This document shows, one piece after another, positions 33,143-40,910 of a stretch of DNA of 64,000 nucleotides. The position numbers were made by a program, and so were the translations under genes. How positions within the stretch are numbered: the first letter of the stretch is position 1; every line of letters starts with the position of its first letter. Origin of the DNA: Hirschia sp964342355 (GTDB lineage Bacteria; Pseudomonadota; Alphaproteobacteria; Caulobacterales; Hyphomonadaceae); assembly GCA_964342355.1 (NCBI GenBank), contig CAYFFG010000001.1:412429-476428 (forward strand), written 5' to 3'. Below the pieces are notes generated by a model. The model did no database searches and was not told the DNA's origin. It saw only the letters and a list, made by a program, of their open reading frames with translations.

Positions 33143-34522
33143 ATGAAACCGATCAAATTTTCGCTTAAAGCAATGGCTGCCGCAGCCATCTTGGCGACAT
33201 CGACAGCTGGCGTGGCCTCTGCCCAGTCTCTGTCTCAAGTTATCGACGCAATCAAAAAAGACTCGCGTGACCTGACAGCTGAAAACCAGCGTCGTGTGAA
33301 CGAGTTTAGAGCTGCTCGCGACGAGCAAGCTGCTCTGCTTGCAAACGCACGTTCAGAAGTGCGCGCACTGGAAGCACGTGGTGAAGCCCTTCGCCTGCAG
33401 TTTGAAGCAAACGAAGCTGAGCTGTCCGGCCTTCAGGGCGAGCTGCTTGAAAAAGCGGGTGACTTCTCCGAGCTTCTCGGTCAGTTCCGTACAGCGTCTT
33501 CAGAGATTGACCCGCTTCTGCGCGGTTCATTCCTCTCCATGGACGTTAACCCGGACAAAGGTCTGAACAAACGTTCTGAGAAACTGGGTGAGCTGGCTCA
33601 GGCGACAAAACTTCTTGAGCGTCACGAGTTGGACTACCTCTGGAAAGCAATGCTCCAGGAAATGGTTGGCCAGTCTGAAGTGAAAAGCTTCAAAGCACGC
33701 GTGGCAAACCGTGGTAACGGCGAGCCGGTCGACGTGTTCCACGTTGGTCCGTTCACAGCGTTCACAGTTGATGGCGCTGACTTCCTTGAAGTTCAGGACG
33801 GAAAGTTCTTCCCATTCGCTGCGCAGCCTTCCGGTAAAATCATGGCAGGCGCTAAAGCTGTTCTGAAAGCTGGCGAAGGCGATGTTGTGGCGGCTCCGGT
33901 TGACCCATCTCAGGGTGACCTGCTTGGCCTTCTGGCTGACATGCCGAAACTGGACGCACGTATCCAGCAAGGTGGTTTGCCAGGTTACGTTGTTCTCTTC
34001 CTGCTTGCAGTTGGTCTGGCGATCGGTATCTACAAAATCGTGACACTGTTCCTGACTGGCGCGGCTGTTAAGAAAACAGCTCAAACCAAACAGGCTGGCA
34101 CATCTGACCCGCTTGCACGCGTGTTCGCAGCTTACGAAGCGTCTTCTAAAGATGACGTTGAAGCTCTGGAACTGCGCCTTGACGAAGCTATCCTGAAAGA
34201 AACTCCAGCGCTTGAGCGCGGCGTGAACCTGATCAAGGTTCTGGCGGCTGTGGCTCCTCTGCTTGGTCTTCTGGGTACGGTTGTCGGTATGATCCGCACA
34301 TTTACGCAGATCACGCTGGTTGGTACTGGTGACCCGAAGACAATGGCCGACGGTATCTCTCAGGCGCTTGTTACGACTGTTGAGGGTCTGGTTGCAGCGA
34401 TCCCGCTCATCCTGGTTCACGCAATCGTGTCTTCACAGGCTAAAGGCGTTCAGCAGGTGCTTGAAGAGCAAGCAGCTGGTATGGTCGCTGAGAAAGCAGA
34501 GCAGGGCGGCGCTCGGGGTTAA
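33143..34522 (+). CDS. exbB: ExbB-like proton channel with a large periplasmic N-terminal domain (TtpC-like)
   Basis: The 459-aa protein begins with a signal peptide (ILATSTAGVASAQS, from ATG 33143) and a roughly 240-residue periplasmic part rich in coiled coil. A TM segment follows (YVVLFLLAVGLAIGIY near residue 280), then the MotA/TolQ/ExbB domain (LIKVLAAVAPLLGLLGTVVG near residue 365; ALVTTVEGLVAAIPLIL). Such fused ExbB proteins energise specialised TonB systems at the inner membrane. The paired small ExbB follows after 41 bp with GGGAGG before its start. Confidence 0.9.
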   Translation: MKPIKFSLKAMAAAAILATSTAGVASAQSLSQVIDAIKKDSRDLTAENQRRVNEFRAARDEQAALLANARSEVRALEARGEALRLQFEANEAELSGLQGELLEKAGDFSELLGQFRTASSEIDPLLRGSFLSMDVNPDKGLNKRSEKLGELAQATKLLERHELDYLWKAMLQEMVGQSEVKSFKARVANRGNGEPVDVFHVGPFTAFTVDGADFLEVQDGKFFPFAAQPSGKIMAGAKAVLKAGEGDVVAAPVDPSQGDLLGLLADMPKLDARIQQGGLPGYVVLFLLAVGLAIGIYKIVTLFLTGAAVKKTAQTKQAGTSDPLARVFAAYEASSKDDVEALELRLDEAILKETPALERGVNLIKVLAAVAPLLGLLGTVVGMIRTFTQITLVGTGDPKTMADGISQALVTTVEGLVAAIPLILVHAIVSSQAKGVQQVLEEQAAGMVAEKAEQGGARG

Positions 34523-34563
34523 TCCCGGGCACCACCCCCTTTTGTTAGAAAAGGGAGGCAAAA

Positions 34564-35085
34564 ATGCCATTCTTCCCAGACAGCCTCAACGGCTTCCTGG
34601 ATAGAGGTGGACCGGTTCTGTTCGTGATTATGGCCGCGGCCTTCATCATGTGGGCTCTGATTATCGAGCGCGTGTTTTATTTCCGCCTGTCTCACAAGGA
34701 CATTGCAGCGGACGCGCTCGAGAAGTGGGACGCCCGTTCCGACCACTCATCTGAATATGCGCACTGGATCAAAAACAAACTTGTATCTGAAGTGCGTCAA
34801 CAAGCGTCTCAGAACGTTATTCTTCTCAAAGCCGTTGTGGCGCTTGCGCCTCTGCTCGGTCTTTTGGGAACAGTGACGGGCATGGTGTCGGTGTTCGACC
34901 TGATGGCGATCACCGGTTCATCAGACGCACGTGCGATGTCTGCGGGTGTGTCCCGCGCGACAATCCCGACAATGGCTGGCATGGTCGTGTCGATTTCCGG
35001 TCTCTTGTTTACAATGGACCTGGACCGCAAGGTTCGCCGCGAAGTCGATAAGGTCGCCGACCAGATGGAGGTGCACCATGCGTAG
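34564..35085 (+). CDS. exbB: MotA/TolQ/ExbB proton channel protein
   Basis: The 173-aa ExbB has TM1 (VLFVIMAAAFIMWALII, residues 15-33), a short cytoplasmic loop, and the conserved KAVVALAPLLGLLGTVTGM TM2 region near residue 93, followed by TM3 (ATIPTMAGMVVSISGLLF). It forms the pentameric proton channel with ExbD that powers TonB. Its last 8 bp overlap exbD1. Confidence 0.92.
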   Translation: MPFFPDSLNGFLDRGGPVLFVIMAAAFIMWALIIERVFYFRLSHKDIAADALEKWDARSDHSSEYAHWIKNKLVSEVRQQASQNVILLKAVVALAPLLGLLGTVTGMVSVFDLMAITGSSDARAMSAGVSRATIPTMAGMVVSISGLLFTMDLDRKVRREVDKVADQMEVHHA

Positions 35086-35485
35086 ACGCAAAAAGGCCGG
35101 CGCCGATGAGGCCAATGTCGACATGACACCCATGTTGGATGTTGTCTTCATCCTGCTGATCTTCTTCATCGTGACCGCAACCTTCCTCAACGAGAAGGGT
35201 TTCGACCTCACACCACCGCCGCCTCCGCCGCCAAATGTAAAGCCAAAGCCAGTTCCAACTGTGAATATTTACATTGATGAATCTAACTTCATTCGTGTGA
35301 ATGGTCGCGCCGTGGATGTCAGCGCTGTGCGCGCGAACATCGAACGCGAAAAAGCAAAAGAGCCTAACATCTCGGTCGTCGTTCAGGCGCATCCGGATGC
35401 AAAAAACCGCTTTGCGCTGCTTGCGATCGACCAGGCGAAACAGGCGAGTATTGAAAACATCGCCTTTATTGGCTCAGCAGAGTAA
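35078..35485 (+). CDS. exbD: ExbD/TolR biopolymer transport protein 1
   Basis: The 135-aa protein has the proton-carrying TM motif VDMTPMLDVVFILLIFF (residues 14-30, with the essential Asp in MLD) and a periplasmic C-terminal TolR-like domain (VNIYIDESNFIRVNG). Between them is a run of seven prolines plus KPKP, more like a TonB linker than a normal ExbD. ATG 35078 overlaps the exbB stop. Confidence 0.92.
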   Translation: MRRRKKAGADEANVDMTPMLDVVFILLIFFIVTATFLNEKGFDLTPPPPPPPNVKPKPVPTVNIYIDESNFIRVNGRAVDVSAVRANIEREKAKEPNISVVVQAHPDAKNRFALLAIDQAKQASIENIAFIGSAE

Positions 35486-35500
35486 GGGAGGACTTGTGTT

Positions 35501-35905
35501 ATGGCTATGCGACGTCGTGTAGAACAAGATGAAGACACAGATGTAAACCTGACGCCCATGCTGGACGTTGTTTTCATCTTGCTGATCTTCTTCATTGTGA
35601 CTGCCACATTCGTGAAGACGCCAGGTACGGAAGTGAACAAGGTTCCCGTCAAAGTCCTGGGTGACATCAAATCGCCAATAATTGTTGCTTTAACATCTAC
35701 TGATGAAATCTGGATCGACCGAAAGGAAGTTCAGATGCGTGAAGTTTATGCTATCATGCAGGAGATGATTAAAGACAATCCGGGCGCCGAGGCGATGATC
35801 CAGGTCGATGCTGACAGCACCAGTGGAACATTGCTAGAATTGCAAGGCGCTATGCAGTCTGCGGGCATTTTGAAAATCAACGTGTCAACAGAAGCGGATA
35901 GCTAG
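35501..35905 (+). CDS. exbD: ExbD/TolR biopolymer transport protein 2
   Basis: The 134-aa paralogue of the preceding ExbD shares the TM core VNLTPMLDVVFILLIFF with the essential Asp, but has no proline tract. Its periplasmic domain (VALTSTDEIWIDRKEV, VQVDADSTSGTLLE-like) differs from ExbD1. Two unlike ExbDs suggest a heterodimer inside the channel. GGGAGG lies 8 bases before ATG 35501. Confidence 0.92.
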   Translation: MAMRRRVEQDEDTDVNLTPMLDVVFILLIFFIVTATFVKTPGTEVNKVPVKVLGDIKSPIIVALTSTDEIWIDRKEVQMREVYAIMQEMIKDNPGAEAMIQVDADSTSGTLLELQGAMQSAGILKINVSTEADS

Positions 35906-35914
35906 GAGGAAGAT

Positions 35915-36580
35915 ATGTTTAGCAATCCTCTCGTTCGTATTGGTATTGGTGTTCCCGTTGCTGCGATCATTGCTGTTGCTTTGTTCCAGCTGATGGAAAT
36001 CCTTATCCGTATCGACCAGGTTTGTCCGGCAGGCACAGCGATTAATCGTGCGACGGGTGAGTGTGAAAAGGTTGACGCACGCACGCTGCGGAACATTTTT
36101 GCTGAGAATGCAGAAGTTCAACAAGTGCGTTCTAACCGTAAAGCGCCATCCAAGCTTAACAAAGCAAACAAGCCGCCTCCGCCACCAAAGTTGACGGCGA
36201 CAAAGCAAAACATCGACCTTCCAAAAGCGAGCATCTCTGGTGCGGCGCCGACGGAAGTGAAATTTGAGCGTGTCACCAACATCAACGTCGGGGCTGTCTC
36301 TGTGAGCGACCGTGACGCACAACCGATCCGTCCGCCAAACCAAGGACCGCTTCTTCGCGCGATCCAACGTGTTGGTAAGTCTGCGGAATGTGAAGTGAGC
36401 CTTCGCGTGGATGTGTCGGGCAAGCCTTACGATGTTCAAGCAACCTGTAACGTGACCGCTTACGAGCGCGCTGCGGAGCAAGCTGTGAAAGCAGCAGAAT
36501 TTGCTCCTAAGATCGTTAAAGGTAAGGCGGTTGAGCGTTCTGGCGTGGTTTACCCAATTGTTCTGAACTTGGCTGAATAG
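35915..36580 (+). CDS. tonB: TonB-like energy transducer
   Basis: The 221-aa protein has an N-terminal TM anchor (residues about 8-27), a periplasmic segment with two Cys (CPAGTAINRATGEC) that ordinary TonB lacks, and a short KPPPPPKL linker. The C-terminal TonB-like domain (ECEVSLRVDVSGKPYDVQA; ERAAEQAVKAAEFAPKIV) follows. It couples proton motive force from ExbB/ExbD to outer-membrane receptors. A GGAGGA precedes the start. Two hairpins and a third complex inverted repeat follow the stop. Confidence 0.85.
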   Translation: MFSNPLVRIGIGVPVAAIIAVALFQLMEILIRIDQVCPAGTAINRATGECEKVDARTLRNIFAENAEVQQVRSNRKAPSKLNKANKPPPPPKLTATKQNIDLPKASISGAAPTEVKFERVTNINVGAVSVSDRDAQPIRPPNQGPLLRAIQRVGKSAECEVSLRVDVSGKPYDVQATCNVTAYERAAEQAVKAAEFAPKIVKGKAVERSGVVYPIVLNLAE

Positions 36581-36891
36581 GTTCAAGCAAGGAACTGATC
36601 AGATTTTTACAGGGCGAGAGCCTGACCTGAAAACAAAGTTTTCGCCCTGTAAAATCTTAAGCTCTTTTCCATGCTGGTGAGAGCTTAGCGAGCAAAAGAC
36701 GTCGTATCTTAAGATGCGCACCAGATTTTGTCGCGAAAGAAGGTTTAGCCGGTTAAGTTGTTGATCGTTAAACGATTTAACCGAACAGTCAGATGAGATA
36801 CGGTAGACTGGGTGTTTGCCTATATCTGATTGGAAATGAATTCGAATGGCGTCGGCGGCATGTTCGCGCGCCGACTCGTTGGAGGATGAAG
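36581..36891 (+). other. Hairpin-rich 311-bp spacer between tonB and the TPR gene
   Basis: Hairpin A: 36601-36617 pairs with 36642-36657 (16 bp plus one bulged T) around a 24-base loop. Hairpin B: TAAGCTCT/AGAGCTTA at 36658-36665 and 36680-36687, directly abutting A. A perfect palindrome ATCTTAAGAT lies at 36706-36715. Hairpin C: CGGTTAA/TTAACCG at 36750-36783, enclosing ATCGTT-A-AACGAT. No gene is visible. It is likely a structured RNA element in the mRNA or a terminator plus a new promoter. Confidence 0.6.
36601..36657 (+). terminator. Long inverted repeat after tonB
   Basis: Arms AGATTTTTACAGGGCGA and TCGCCCTGTAAAATCT pair over 16 bp with one bulge. There is no T-run directly after, so it may be an mRNA 3'-stabiliser or partial terminator that lowers expression of the downstream TPR gene. 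Confidence 0.5.
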
Positions 36892-38364
36892 ATGCGTTTG
36901 CGTGACCTGACATTCGGTGCTGTGACTGCCATCGCTTTGGTGATGTCCGCGCCAGCCGCTATCGCACAAGAACAGGTGTGTGAAGACGCACAGTTTAGCG
37001 CTAAAACGGGCCAGCTCTACCTGGATGCGGAGAACGCATATCTGGGCGAGCCGCCAAACTATGAAGTCGCGCGCCAAAAGATCAATCAGCTCAAAGCACT
37101 TGAACTGAACTGTTATGAGCGGTCCGCGGTTGTGCGCTTGTCTGCGGGTATCAACGTTCAGGCAGGCGACTATTTGGCTGCGGTGAAAGACTTGGAAGAA
37201 GCGCTGGCTGGTTTCTCAGCTGAAGATAAGCTGACGACATACTACCAGATCGCGCAGCTCTATTTGCAGCTCGACAATTTCCCAAAAGCTGTTGAATACC
37301 TTGAAACCTGGATCGCAGCAGGCGCCAAACCTGACAAGAACCAGAACATGCAGCTGGCGACGATGTACCAGAAGCTGGGCAGCAATGAGATGGCCCTGAA
37401 ATATCTGGAAGACCTGCTGCGTCAGGAGCCAAACCCAGACAAGACGGTCATCGACTTTGCGGTTTATCTCTACAACGAGACCGGTCAGAAGGTGAAACTT
37501 GGCGATTTCCTTATGAACAAGGTTATCCCGCGTTTTTCCACTGAGAAGCGTTACTATGAGATCGTGTCTGGTCTTTGGTATGAAGCCAACGAAGACCGCA
37601 AAGCGTTTGAGATGGTCAAGGCGATGTACCTGGCTGGCATGCTGACAAACGAGTCAGAGATCATGCGGGTGGTCAACTTCTACAACGCATTCAACGCACC
37701 TTACGAGGCAGCGCGTCTACTCGAAAAAGAGATGAATGCAGGCCGTATCAAAGAATCTCCTGAAAAGCTCGACACGCTTGCAAACCTTTACCAGGTGGCG
37801 CGTGAGTATGACCGTGCGATCCCAGTGATCCAGAAACTGGCGGAAGAGACAAACACTGGTCGGGCATATGAGCGTCTGGGTCGTTCGTACTTTGAACTTC
37901 AGAAGTATGAAGAATCTGAAAAAGCGCTTCGCAAGGGACTTCAGCTTGGCGGCATGAAAGAGCCAGGTTTTGCCTGGGTTCTGATCGGTCAAATGCGTCA
38001 CCGTGAGGAAAAGCGTGAAGAGGCCCGCAAAGCATTCAAAGAAGCGCAAAAACTGGGTGACCGTGGTGGTCGTGGTTGGCTCGACTTTATGGATGCTGAA
38101 GACGAAACCAAAGTCGCGCTCGCACGCTTTGAAATTCAGGTACAAGTCGACGAACTGCGCAGCCTGAAGAAAGCCTGTGAAGAGCTTGAGGTTCTGGGTG
38201 GTGAACCGCCAGAAGAATGTAAAACAGTTGATGAGCGCATGGCGCCGCTTCTGGCTAAACTTGGTGTCGACGAAGACGGCAACCCGCTTCCTGAAGACGA
38301 AGAGACAGAAGAAGCCGCCCTTGAAGATGAAGAAACAGAAGAAAGCGAATCTGACGAAGGTTAG
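36892..38364 (+). CDS. TPR-repeat periplasmic protein of the TonB operon
   Basis: Start 36892 is chosen: GGAGG at 36881-36885 is six bases away, while the ATG at 36886 directly abuts it. The 490-aa product has a signal peptide (ALVMSAPAAIAQEQ), then multiple TPR-like helical pairs (e.g. YYQIAQLYLQLDNFPKAVEYL, AYERLGRSYFELQKYEESEKAL parts) across residues about 40-400. It ends in a highly acidic Glu/Asp tail (last about 30 residues). TPR proteins accompany DUF3450-TonB systems, probably as periplasmic scaffolds. A strong terminator follows. Confidence 0.85.
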   Translation: MRLRDLTFGAVTAIALVMSAPAAIAQEQVCEDAQFSAKTGQLYLDAENAYLGEPPNYEVARQKINQLKALELNCYERSAVVRLSAGINVQAGDYLAAVKDLEEALAGFSAEDKLTTYYQIAQLYLQLDNFPKAVEYLETWIAAGAKPDKNQNMQLATMYQKLGSNEMALKYLEDLLRQEPNPDKTVIDFAVYLYNETGQKVKLGDFLMNKVIPRFSTEKRYYEIVSGLWYEANEDRKAFEMVKAMYLAGMLTNESEIMRVVNFYNAFNAPYEAARLLEKEMNAGRIKESPEKLDTLANLYQVAREYDRAIPVIQKLAEETNTGRAYERLGRSYFELQKYEESEKALRKGLQLGGMKEPGFAWVLIGQMRHREEKREEARKAFKEAQKLGDRGGRGWLDFMDAEDETKVALARFEIQVQVDELRSLKKACEELEVLGGEPPEECKTVDERMAPLLAKLGVDEDGNPLPEDEETEEAALEDEETEESESDEG

Positions 38365-38397
38365 ATCACTAAGTCATCTGTTTTTGATGAGATAGTT

Positions 38398-38431
38398 AAA
38401 GGGCCGGGACATAAGTCTCGGCCCTTTTTAT
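38398..38431 (+). terminator. Rho-independent terminator of the TonB operon
   Basis: AAAGGGCCGGGA and TCTCGGCCCTTTTT form a G/C-rich stem with a six-base loop and T-run, 34 bp after the TPR stop. Confidence 0.92.
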
Positions 38432-38537
38432 ATTTGGGGTGATGTCAGTTTACCCGATCAGTGAAGCGTGAGGCGCACAACAAAACACGCAGCCAGATAA
38501 ATCTGACTGCGCGCTCCGTTAAATCTGATAGGGAGTG

Positions 38538-40766
38538 TTATTCGATTGAAAGATCCAGCGCATCGCCAGCCTTGCCTACTGCGGCTAAAGCAAAGGCGAA
38601 CTCAATCGCTGTTTCTTTCAGCCCTTCAAATCGACCAGACGCTCCGCCATGGCCTGCGCCCATATTGATGCGCAGATAATAAGGCCCGGCTTCAGGCGCT
38701 TCATGGCGCAATTTCGCCGCCCATTTAGCTGGTTCCCAATAAGTGACGCGCGGATCGGTCAGGCCGCCTGTGATCAGCATTGGCGGATAAGGCTTGTCGC
38801 CCACATTGTCATATGGCGAATAGGACAAAATCGTATCGTAATCTTCAGCGCTTTCCAGCGGATTACCCCACTCGGGCCATTCCGGTGGCGTCAGCGGCAG
38901 TTCGGTGTCGGACATTGTGTTGAGCACATCCACAAAGGGAACCGCAGCAACTATTCCGCCAAACAGTTCAGGGTCCATATTAGCAGCTGCGCCCATCAAC
39001 AGGCCGCCGGCTGACCCGCCCATGCCGACAATGTGACCTTCTTTGGTGTAACCCTTTTCAACCAGGTAACGCCCAGCAGCGACATAGTCTTTGAATGTGT
39101 TGGTCTTCTTATCCAGCTTGCCATCCAGATACCATTGATATCCTTTGGTCATCGAGCCGCGAACGTGAGCAATGGCGTAGATAAAGCCACGATCGACCAG
39201 TGATAGCCGTGTCGTACGGAAGTCAGCCGGGATGGTGATCCCATATGATCCGTATCCATAAAGCAGAAGGGGGGCTGTGCTATCGACTGGCGTGTCCTTG
39301 TGGCGCAGCAACGTGACAGGCACCAGCGCGCCATCATGGGAAGGCACAAGCACACGCTCGACAACATAGTCGTCCGGATTGTGACCAGAGGGCACTTCGC
39401 GCGTTTTCAGCAAAGTGCGCTCACGTGTCTTCATGTTATAGTCGAATGTTTCATCCGGAGTAGAAGGTGAAGCATAGAACATGCGCAGCGTGTTGGTGTC
39501 ATAAGCGTATCCGCTGGCGGATGAGACATCATAGGCTGGCTCATCAAATGTGATTTCGTGCGCGTCACCGGATTCGCGCGCCTGGATCACCAGTCTTGGC
39601 AGGCCATCTTTTCGCTCTTCTCTGACGAGATAGTTTTTAAATGCAGTCAAACCGGTGATCAGCGTACCGGGCTCATGCGCAATCACATCGCTCCAGTCAC
39701 CCCGGCTGGATGCGTCATATGGGGCGGACATGATTTTAAAATCAACTGCGCCATCCGCATTGGTTTTGATGAAGAATTTGCCGTCATAATCGACCAGCTC
39801 GTATTCAACGCCTGCCTCGCGCGGTGCGAACAGACGCGCTTTTGTTGGTGCGTCGGACTGTGTGTCGATCAAATGATATTCGGACGTGGTGTGATCGCCT
39901 GTACGGATCACCACGAAGCGATCCGACAGGGTTTTGCCAACCCCCAGGAAATAGCCAGGGTCCTGTTCATGATAAACCAGCGTGTCTTCGCTCTCGCCCA
40001 GCTTGCGATAAAAGACTTTTTCCGGGCGGTTATTATCGTTGCGCAAAATCCAGTAAATAGCGTCCGATCCTGGCGCCCATTCAAACACGCCATAGGTGTT
40101 TTCAATCACTGTGGACGTAGTTTCGCCTGTTTTAAGATCAAGGATCTTTAGCGTGTAGAACTCAGACCCCTTATCATCATATGTGTATGCGATTTTGGAG
40201 TGGTCCGGGCTGTGTGAGACCTGACCAAAGCTGAAATATTCCAGCCCTTCGCCCATTTTGTCGCCATCCAAAAGGACGGTTTCTTCTGCCTCAGCGTCAT
40301 ACGCCTCGTCAGCGGATTTGCGCGCATAAATCGGGTATTCGCCGCCTTCGCGGAATTTGCGGTAATACGCCCACTCGCCATCAACCATCGGGACAGAAGA
40401 ATCATCTTCCTTGATGCGGCCTTTCATCTCTTCAAACAATTCAGCCTGCAACGCTTCGGTTGGCGTTTCCAGCACCGCTTTTGTGTAGGCGTTTTCAGCT
40501 TCCAGATAGTCACGAATGTCCGATTTAACGAGCTCTGGCTCCTGCATCACGGCTTGCCAGTTATCATCGCGTATCCATGCATATGGATCAGTGCGCGTGC
40601 GGCCGACCTGTTCGGTGACTTTGTCGATACGTTGGGCGATTGGGGGGGGGAGGGTGTCTTTGTCGGCCATGCTGGAAATGTCTGGTTCGTTCTTTGAAGT
40701 TGGAATTGTTGTGGAGCATGCGGCCAATGCAAATAAAGATGTGGCGGCAAGTAAGATGCGTTGCAT
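38538..40766 (-). CDS. ptrB: Oligopeptidase B-like S9 serine peptidase, lipoprotein form
   Basis: From 40766 the 742-aa protein starts with a lipoprotein signal (LFALAACSTT) and then a beta-propeller and a C-terminal alpha/beta-hydrolase domain. The nucleophile motif is GMGGSAGGLL near residue 590, the Asp lies in GGLTDPRVTYWEP and the His in NMGAGHGGASGRF, all in prolyl-oligopeptidase order. Oligopeptidase B cleaves after Arg/Lys in short peptides. An open frame extends 31 codons further upstream without conserved content. Membrane anchoring places it in the periplasm. Confidence 0.9.
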   Translation of the reverse strand: MQRILLAATSLFALAACSTTIPTSKNEPDISSMADKDTLPPPIAQRIDKVTEQVGRTRTDPYAWIRDDNWQAVMQEPELVKSDIRDYLEAENAYTKAVLETPTEALQAELFEEMKGRIKEDDSSVPMVDGEWAYYRKFREGGEYPIYARKSADEAYDAEAEETVLLDGDKMGEGLEYFSFGQVSHSPDHSKIAYTYDDKGSEFYTLKILDLKTGETTSTVIENTYGVFEWAPGSDAIYWILRNDNNRPEKVFYRKLGESEDTLVYHEQDPGYFLGVGKTLSDRFVVIRTGDHTTSEYHLIDTQSDAPTKARLFAPREAGVEYELVDYDGKFFIKTNADGAVDFKIMSAPYDASSRGDWSDVIAHEPGTLITGLTAFKNYLVREERKDGLPRLVIQARESGDAHEITFDEPAYDVSSASGYAYDTNTLRMFYASPSTPDETFDYNMKTRERTLLKTREVPSGHNPDDYVVERVLVPSHDGALVPVTLLRHKDTPVDSTAPLLLYGYGSYGITIPADFRTTRLSLVDRGFIYAIAHVRGSMTKGYQWYLDGKLDKKTNTFKDYVAAGRYLVEKGYTKEGHIVGMGGSAGGLLMGAAANMDPELFGGIVAAVPFVDVLNTMSDTELPLTPPEWPEWGNPLESAEDYDTILSYSPYDNVGDKPYPPMLITGGLTDPRVTYWEPAKWAAKLRHEAPEAGPYYLRINMGAGHGGASGRFEGLKETAIEFAFALAAVGKAGDALDLSIE

Positions 40767-40910
40767 GAGAGTCTTCCCGATTAAAAGCTTGGGAAAAAGA
40801 TAGATACGCACAAACATGCTCAAAAGAGCGCGCGTGTTCAACTTATATCGCACACGCACTTATGCCTAATCTGCATGCAAGTAAGAGGTCAGCTGTTTGA
40901 GCCGGCAAGA

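Noticed and set aside
33527..34420. 297-codon antisense ORF opposite the large ExbB
   Set aside because: It is a shadow: the strongly biased codons of the real gene suppress stops on the other strand. Its Cys/His-rich sequence is typical of such shadows.
35885..36586. 233-codon antisense ORF opposite tonB
   Set aside because: This is another shadow of biased codon use. The plus-strand TonB motifs are clear.
40645..40652. G8 tract near the start of the oligopeptidase B gene
   Set aside because: A slippage-prone run, but it encodes an ordinary Pro triplet in frame and the gene is intact. There is no evidence of phase variation.
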